The notes under the pieces are model-generated. The model was not told where the DNA came from and ran no database searches. It was given only the letters and a program-made list of their open reading frames with translations. A program made the translations under genes and the position numbers. 10,700 nucleotides of DNA from Burkholderiales bacterium (GTDB lineage: Bacteria; Pseudomonadota; Gammaproteobacteria; Burkholderiales; Burkholderiaceae): NCBI GenBank assembly GCA_903643055.1, contig CAHJWV010000201.1, forward strand, positions 1 to 10,700. The letters are read 5' to 3'. Positions 7,027 to 10,700 of the stretch are shown here, piece by piece. How positions within the stretch are numbered: position 1 is the stretch's first letter; each line of letters begins with the position of its first letter.

Positions 7027-7584
7027 ATGAGTGTAGAGCGCGCGATCCTCAGCAAACCCTTCCCCGCCGACCCGGCACACGCCCCGCTGCTGCGCATGCT
7101 GCTGGCCCTCGACGGCTCGACCACGCGCGTCTGCGAGGCGCTGGCCCGCGCGCCGATCGAAGTGCGGCTGCATCACCAGCAGCGCGTCGAACAAGCCCCC
7201 GCCGCCTTGCGCGAACAGCTCGGCGGCAACGCCTGGCTCGAGCGCGTGACCAGCCTGCATGTGAACGGCGAGGTGTTGATGGACAACCTGTCGTACACGC
7301 GGCTCGACGCTGTGCCTCCCGACTTTCTGCGTGGGCTTGACGCCGGCCAGGCGCCGATCGGCCATCTGCTGCAGCAGCTCTTCGTGCAGCGCAAGCCGAT
7401 TGCGCTGACCGATGTGATCGACGAAGGCATCGCACCCCGACTGTGGCAGCACGTCGGCGAACCCGACCTGCGCGCCAGCCGCTGCTACCGCATCGTCACC
7501 CTCGATGGCCCGCTGATGCTGATCTTCGAGGCTTACCGCAGCGGCATGGCACGCCAGGACACCGACCAGGCGATCGCGCGATGA
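7027..7584 (+). CDS. Chorismate lyase-like (UbiC/DUF98 fold) protein, first gene of the biotin operon
   Basis: 185 residues. UbiC removes pyruvate from chorismate to make 4-hydroxybenzoate for ubiquinone. Family features seen: DGSTTRVCEAL near the N-terminus (29-39), strand IEVRLHHQ (44-51), WLERVTSLHVNGEVLMDN (70-87), Arg92 in the position of the substrate-binding Arg of E. coli UbiC, the glycine loop GQAPIG (107-112, compare KTPLG), and Glu168 in LIFEAYRSG at the place of the catalytic-site Glu. The overall similarity to true UbiC is modest, so it may be a paralogue with another substrate. Start ATG 7027 follows a weak GAAG site 9 bases upstream. Its stop codon overlaps the bioA start (ATGA at 7581-7584), so the two are very probably translated together. 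No ubiA-like gene is next to it, whereas ubiC often sits beside ubiA. Function in biotin synthesis is unproven; the fold assignment is fairly secure. Confidence 0.78.
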   Translation: MSVERAILSKPFPADPAHAPLLRMLLALDGSTTRVCEALARAPIEVRLHHQQRVEQAPAALREQLGGNAWLERVTSLHVNGEVLMDNLSYTRLDAVPPDFLRGLDAGQAPIGHLLQQLFVQRKPIALTDVIDEGIAPRLWQHVGEPDLRASRCYRIVTLDGPLMLIFEAYRSGMARQDTDQAIAR

Positions 7585-8891
7585 GCCGCCCTTCGTTGAT
7601 CGAACGCAGCCGCCAGGCGGTGTGGCACCCCTGCAGCCAGATGAAGCAGCACGAGACGCAGCCGCTGCTGGCCGTGGCGCGGGCCCAGGGCGTGTGGCTG
7701 TACGACCCCGATGGCCATCGCTATCTCGACGGCATCAGCTCCTGGTGGGTCAACCTGTTTGGCCACGGCCATCCGCACATCCAGGCCGAGCTGACGAAGC
7801 AGCTCGGCAGCTTGTCGCATGTGATGCTGGCCGGCTGCACCCATGCGCCGGTGGTCGAGCTGTCGGAGAAGCTCGCGGCGCTGACCGGCCTCGGCCATGC
7901 GTTCTATGCCAGCGACGGCGCCTCGGCGACCGAAATCGCGCTGAAGATGAGCGCGCATTACTGGCGCAACCTCGGCCGGCCCGAGAAGTCGGGCTTCATC
8001 GGCCTGGCCAACGGCTATCACGGCGAAACCGTGGGCGCCCTGTCGGTCACCGACATCCCGCTGTTCCGCGAAGCCTACGGGCCGCTGGTGCGCGTCAGCG
8101 CCACGGTGCCGAGCCCCGATGCGCGCGAGGCCGCGCCGGGGGTGTCGGCCGCCGACCATGCGCGCCATTGCGCCCACGCGCTGCAGGCTTATCTCGAACA
8201 ACACCATGCGCAGACCGCCGCGCTGGTGCTGGAGCCGCTGGTGCAATGCGCAGCCGGCATCGCAATGCACGACCCGGCTTATCTGCGTGAAGCACGCGCG
8301 CTGTGCGATCGCTATCAGGTGCATCTGGTGGCCGATGAAATCGCGGTCGGCTTTGGCCGCACCGGCAGCCTGTTCGCGCATCAGCAAGCCGGCATCCGAC
8401 CCGATTTCATCTGCCTCTCCAAGGGCTTGACCGGCGGCACGATGGCGCTCTCGGCCGTGCTGTGCACCGACGTGGTCTACGACGCCTTCTACGATGACCG
8501 CATCGCACGCGGCTTTCTGCATTCGCACTCGTACACCGGCAACCCGCTCGCCTGTCGCGCCGCACTCGCTACGCTTGAGATCTTCGAGCAGGAAGACTGG
8601 ATCGCACGCAACCAGCACACCGCGGCGCGCATCACCGCCTTGTGTGAGCCGCTCGCGAACCATCCCCGCGTACAGCGCTCGCGCCAGCTGGGCATGCTGT
8701 GGGCCTTTGACGTGGACAGCGATGACCCCGCGTTCTCACGCCGTTATCACGCGGCCGCACTGAAGCACGGCCTGTTGCTGCGCCCGATCGGCAACACGCT
8801 GTACTTCATGCCACCTTATGTGATCGATGCCGCTGAAAGCCAATGGCTGGCGGATGGCGCGCTGGCGGCCTTGAACGAGGCGCTGGCATGA
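7581..8891 (+). CDS. bioA: Adenosylmethionine-8-amino-7-oxononanoate aminotransferase (biotin synthesis)
   Basis: 436 residues, normal for BioA. This cytoplasmic PLP enzyme transfers an amino group from S-adenosylmethionine to 8-amino-7-oxononanoate, giving 7,8-diaminononanoate. Visible features: VWHPCSQM (14-21), the BioA-type SWWVNLFGHGHP (54-65), the cofactor-site SDGASATEIALKM (111-123), GYHGET (145-150), the ADEIAVGFGRTG segment with PLP-binding Asp252 (251-262), PLP Lys281 in LSKGLTGG, and HSHSYTGNPLA (315-324). The two Trp of SWW distinguish BioA from ornithine or acetylornithine aminotransferases. The open frame extends upstream to 7443, but ATG 7581 starts at the family N-terminus and overlaps the preceding stop codon. 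Its own stop overlaps the bioD start (ATGA at 8888-8891). bioF, often near bioA, is absent here. Confidence 0.97.
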   Translation: MSRPSLIERSRQAVWHPCSQMKQHETQPLLAVARAQGVWLYDPDGHRYLDGISSWWVNLFGHGHPHIQAELTKQLGSLSHVMLAGCTHAPVVELSEKLAALTGLGHAFYASDGASATEIALKMSAHYWRNLGRPEKSGFIGLANGYHGETVGALSVTDIPLFREAYGPLVRVSATVPSPDAREAAPGVSAADHARHCAHALQAYLEQHHAQTAALVLEPLVQCAAGIAMHDPAYLREARALCDRYQVHLVADEIAVGFGRTGSLFAHQQAGIRPDFICLSKGLTGGTMALSAVLCTDVVYDAFYDDRIARGFLHSHSYTGNPLACRAALATLEIFEQEDWIARNQHTAARITALCEPLANHPRVQRSRQLGMLWAFDVDSDDPAFSRRYHAAALKHGLLLRPIGNTLYFMPPYVIDAAESQWLADGALAALNEALA

Positions 8892-9565
8892 CGGTGGGCT
8901 GCTTCATCACCGGCACCGACACCGAAGTCGGCAAGACCCTGGTCAGTTGCGCCTTGCTGCTGCATCTGCGCCAGCAGCACCGCCGCGTCGTCGGCATGAA
9001 GCCGGTGGCCGCCGGCACGGTGATCACCGCGGACGGCGAAGACAACGAAGACGCACAAGCCTTGCGCGCCGCCGGCTCGATCCGCGTGCCGCGCGAGCTC
9101 GACAACCCGTATCGCCTGCCGCTGCCGATGTCACCGCACCTCGCCGCGCGCGCCGCGGGCCAGCGCATCGATCTGAACCTGCTGGTCGATCGCTACCGCC
9201 AGTTGGCCGCGCTCGCCGACGCCGTGGTCGTCGAAGGCGCGGGCGGCTTTCTGGTGCCGTTGAACGAGCGCGAGACCGGTGCCGACCTCGCCCAGAAGCT
9301 GGCCTTGCCGGTGATCCTGGTGGTCGGCTTGCGGCTGGGCTGCCTGAACCATGCGCTGTTGACGCAAGAAGCCATTCAAGCCCGCGGCCTTCAGTTCGCC
9401 GGCTGGGTGGCCAACCGCATCGACCCCGACATGCAAGCCCAGGAAGACAACATCGCCACGCTGCGCGAGCGCCTGCAGGCACCGATGTGGGCCGACGTGT
9501 CTTACCTTGCGCAGCCTCGGCCTGAACTCGTCTCGTGGCAAGCGCATGCCAGACTGTTGGCTTGA
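8888..9565 (+). CDS. bioD: Dethiobiotin synthetase
   Basis: 225 residues, the usual length. BioD closes the ureido ring of dethiobiotin from 7,8-diaminononanoate, CO2 and ATP, the step directly after BioA. Visible features: P-loop GTDTEVGKT (9-17) with Lys16, the substrate-site MKPVAAG (37-43), the LPLPMSPHLAARAAG segment (77-91), VEGAGGFLVPL (115-125), and the nucleotide-site GLRLGCLNHALLT (147-159). The frame is open from 8843, but ATG 8888 gives the family N-terminus (GCFITGTDTEVGKT) and overlaps the bioA stop by four bases, implying translational coupling. The following gene begins 15 bases after its stop, with no hairpin between them. Confidence 0.97.
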   Translation: MTVGCFITGTDTEVGKTLVSCALLLHLRQQHRRVVGMKPVAAGTVITADGEDNEDAQALRAAGSIRVPRELDNPYRLPLPMSPHLAARAAGQRIDLNLLVDRYRQLAALADAVVVEGAGGFLVPLNERETGADLAQKLALPVILVVGLRLGCLNHALLTQEAIQARGLQFAGWVANRIDPDMQAQEDNIATLRERLQAPMWADVSYLAQPRPELVSWQAHARLLA

Positions 9566-9580
9566 CGGGTGGCGTTGACG

Positions 9581-10700
9581 ATGCCGAACAAGCTTCCGAT
9601 CAAGCTCGACGATCTGCTTCGCCAGCGCACGATCGAAAGCGAGCGCATCGAATACAAGGCCGGCTGGAACCCAGATGCGATCTTGCGCACGGTCTGCGCA
9701 TTCGCCAACGACTTCGCGAATCTCGGCGGCGGCTACCTCGTCATCGGCCAGGACTGCGATGCGAACGGCCAACCGATCTTTCCGCCCATCGGCCTGCCGG
9801 CCCAGCAACTCGACAAGATTCAGCAGGAGCTGCTGGCGCATTGCCAGTTGATCCAGCCGCCTTACTTTCCCTTGCTCAGCGTCGAAGAGGTCGAAGGCCG
9901 CCAGTTGATCGTGCTGTGGGCTCCGGGCGGGCAAACGCGGCCTTACAAAGTGCCCGCGGCCGTGACGGCAAAGCACAAGACCTGGCATTACTACATCCGC
10001 CGCTACACCAGCACGGTAGAAGCCAAGGGCGATACCGAGCAGGAGCTGCTGAGCCTGGCGGCCAAGGTGCCTTTCGACGACCGCTTCTGCCCATCGGCCC
10101 GCATCGATGATTTGTCATCGGCGCTGATGCTCGGCTTTCTGCGCGAGGTCGGCAGTGAACTCGCGGATGACGCGCCAACGCTTTCGCATGAAGTGTTATG
10201 CAGGCAAATGAATATTGCGGAGGGTGCGCGCGAAACACCGCTGCCCAAGAACATCGGCCTGCTGTTCTTCAACGACCACCCGCAGCGCTTTTTCGCCGGC
10301 ACACAGATCGACGTGCTGTGGTTTCCGGAAGGCGCGGGCGGCGATCGATTCGAGGAAAAGACCTTCACCGGGCCGCTCGGCCGCATGACACGCGAGGCCT
10401 TGGGCTACATCCAGCGCAACCATTTGCATGAGACGGTGGTCAAGCACCCGCAGCGCGCCGAGGCTGAACGCTTCTGGAATTTCCCGTATGCCGCCGTGGA
10501 AGAGGCGGTGGTCAATGCGGTGTATCACCGCTCCTATGAAGAGCGGGAGCCGATCGAGGTGCGCATCAGCCCCGATGAGCTGGTGGTGCTGAGCTTTCCC
10601 GGCCCCGACCGATCGATCACGCTGGCCGATTTGCAGGCCGGCCGGGCCGTCAGCCGGCGCTACCGCAACCGGCGCATCGGCGAATTCTTGAAAGAGCTTG
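9581..10700 (+). CDS. Schlafen/AlbA_2-domain ATP-binding protein (RecG-like annotation class), partial at the right edge
   Basis: 373 codons are present and the frame is still open at the window end. An AlbA_2 (Schlafen-type, divergent AAA-4) domain occupies about 15-145: SERIEYKAGWNPDAILRTVC (20-39), AFANDFANLGGGYLVIGQD (40-58), then YYIRRYTSTVEA (137-148). A GHKL/HATPase-type segment follows at about 300-345, with EEAVVNAVYHRSY (307-319) matching the E-x-x-x-N-A-x-x-H-R pattern, then IEVRISPDELVVLSFPG. This two-part layout is common in proteins annotated as transcriptional regulators or RecG-like ATP-binding proteins; members have been linked to nucleic-acid binding, regulation and defence, but no single function is established. 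ATG 9581 is preferred; GTG 9569 is an in-frame alternative, and GGGTGG at 9567-9572 is a poor Shine-Dalgarno. It lies 15 bases after bioD on the same strand, so it is probably cotranscribed with the biotin genes. Confidence 0.85.
   Translation, partial: MPNKLPIKLDDLLRQRTIESERIEYKAGWNPDAILRTVCAFANDFANLGGGYLVIGQDCDANGQPIFPPIGLPAQQLDKIQQELLAHCQLIQPPYFPLLSVEEVEGRQLIVLWAPGGQTRPYKVPAAVTAKHKTWHYYIRRYTSTVEAKGDTEQELLSLAAKVPFDDRFCPSARIDDLSSALMLGFLREVGSELADDAPTLSHEVLCRQMNIAEGARETPLPKNIGLLFFNDHPQRFFAGTQIDVLWFPEGAGGDRFEEKTFTGPLGRMTREALGYIQRNHLHETVVKHPQRAEAERFWNFPYAAVEEAVVNAVYHRSYEEREPIEVRISPDELVVLSFPGPDRSITLADLQAGRAVSRRYRNRRIGEFLKEL

Noticed and set aside
6138..7340. Plus-strand open frame of 400 codons.
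   Set aside because: It is the high-GC shadow of the minus-strand winged-helix/nuclease gene and of the chorismate-lyase-like gene, and its translation is rich in Arg, Ala, Pro and His with no domain pattern.
7533..8663. Minus-strand open frame of 376 codons opposite bioA.
   Set aside because: It is an antisense shadow of bioA; the plus-strand frame carries all the family motifs.
9131..9988. Minus-strand open frame of 285 codons opposite bioD and the next gene.
   Set aside because: It spans two well-supported plus-strand genes and shows no recognisable domain.

Overview
The window looks like chromosomal DNA from a high-GC betaproteobacterium, most likely Burkholderiales. The evidence is the strong G/C bias at third codon positions, a split biotin gene cluster, an AsmA-family protein, and an hrp group II style promoter of the kind used by Ralstonia, Acidovorax and Xanthomonas relatives. 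The taxonomic call is inference; no rRNA or tRNA gene is present to anchor it.

Left part (1-4041): a large lipoprotein-type thioredoxin-fold protein on the minus strand runs off the left edge. It is divergent from a 707-residue plus-strand gene that resembles HrpF/NolX (NopX), the translocon proteins of plant-associated type III secretion systems. The 285-bp gap between them holds an exact plant-inducible-promoter (PIP/hrpII) box, TTCGC-N15-TTCGC, followed at exactly 30 bp by a CATATT -10 element. An 8-bp perfect inverted repeat overlaps the distal PIP half-site, and an AAGGAGG ribosome binding site lies just before the gene. A strong GCAA-loop hairpin follows the gene. This is the most striking part of the window: an apparently solitary translocon or effector gene with its own HrpX/HrpB-type promoter, among housekeeping genes, with visibly lower GC than its neighbours.

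Middle part (4204-6938): an AsmA-family envelope protein on the plus strand is followed, convergently, by a minus-strand protein. That protein combines a winged-helix N-terminus with a PD-(D/E)xK nuclease-like domain resembling MmcB.

Right part (7027-10700): a tightly packed plus-strand operon contains a chorismate-lyase-like (UbiC/DUF98 fold) protein, bioA, bioD, and a Schlafen/AlbA_2-type ATP-binding protein that runs off the right edge. The first three genes overlap by 4 bases (ATGA) at each junction. BioA (KAPA to DAPA) and BioD (DAPA to dethiobiotin) catalyse consecutive steps of biotin synthesis. bioF and bioB are not in the window and must lie elsewhere if the pathway is complete. The chorismate-lyase-like gene, translationally coupled to bioA, is the main functional puzzle of this half.

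No rRNA, tRNA, CRISPR array, insertion sequence or phage integrase was seen. No gene-free stretch exceeds 300 bases; the longest is the 285-bp divergent region described above.
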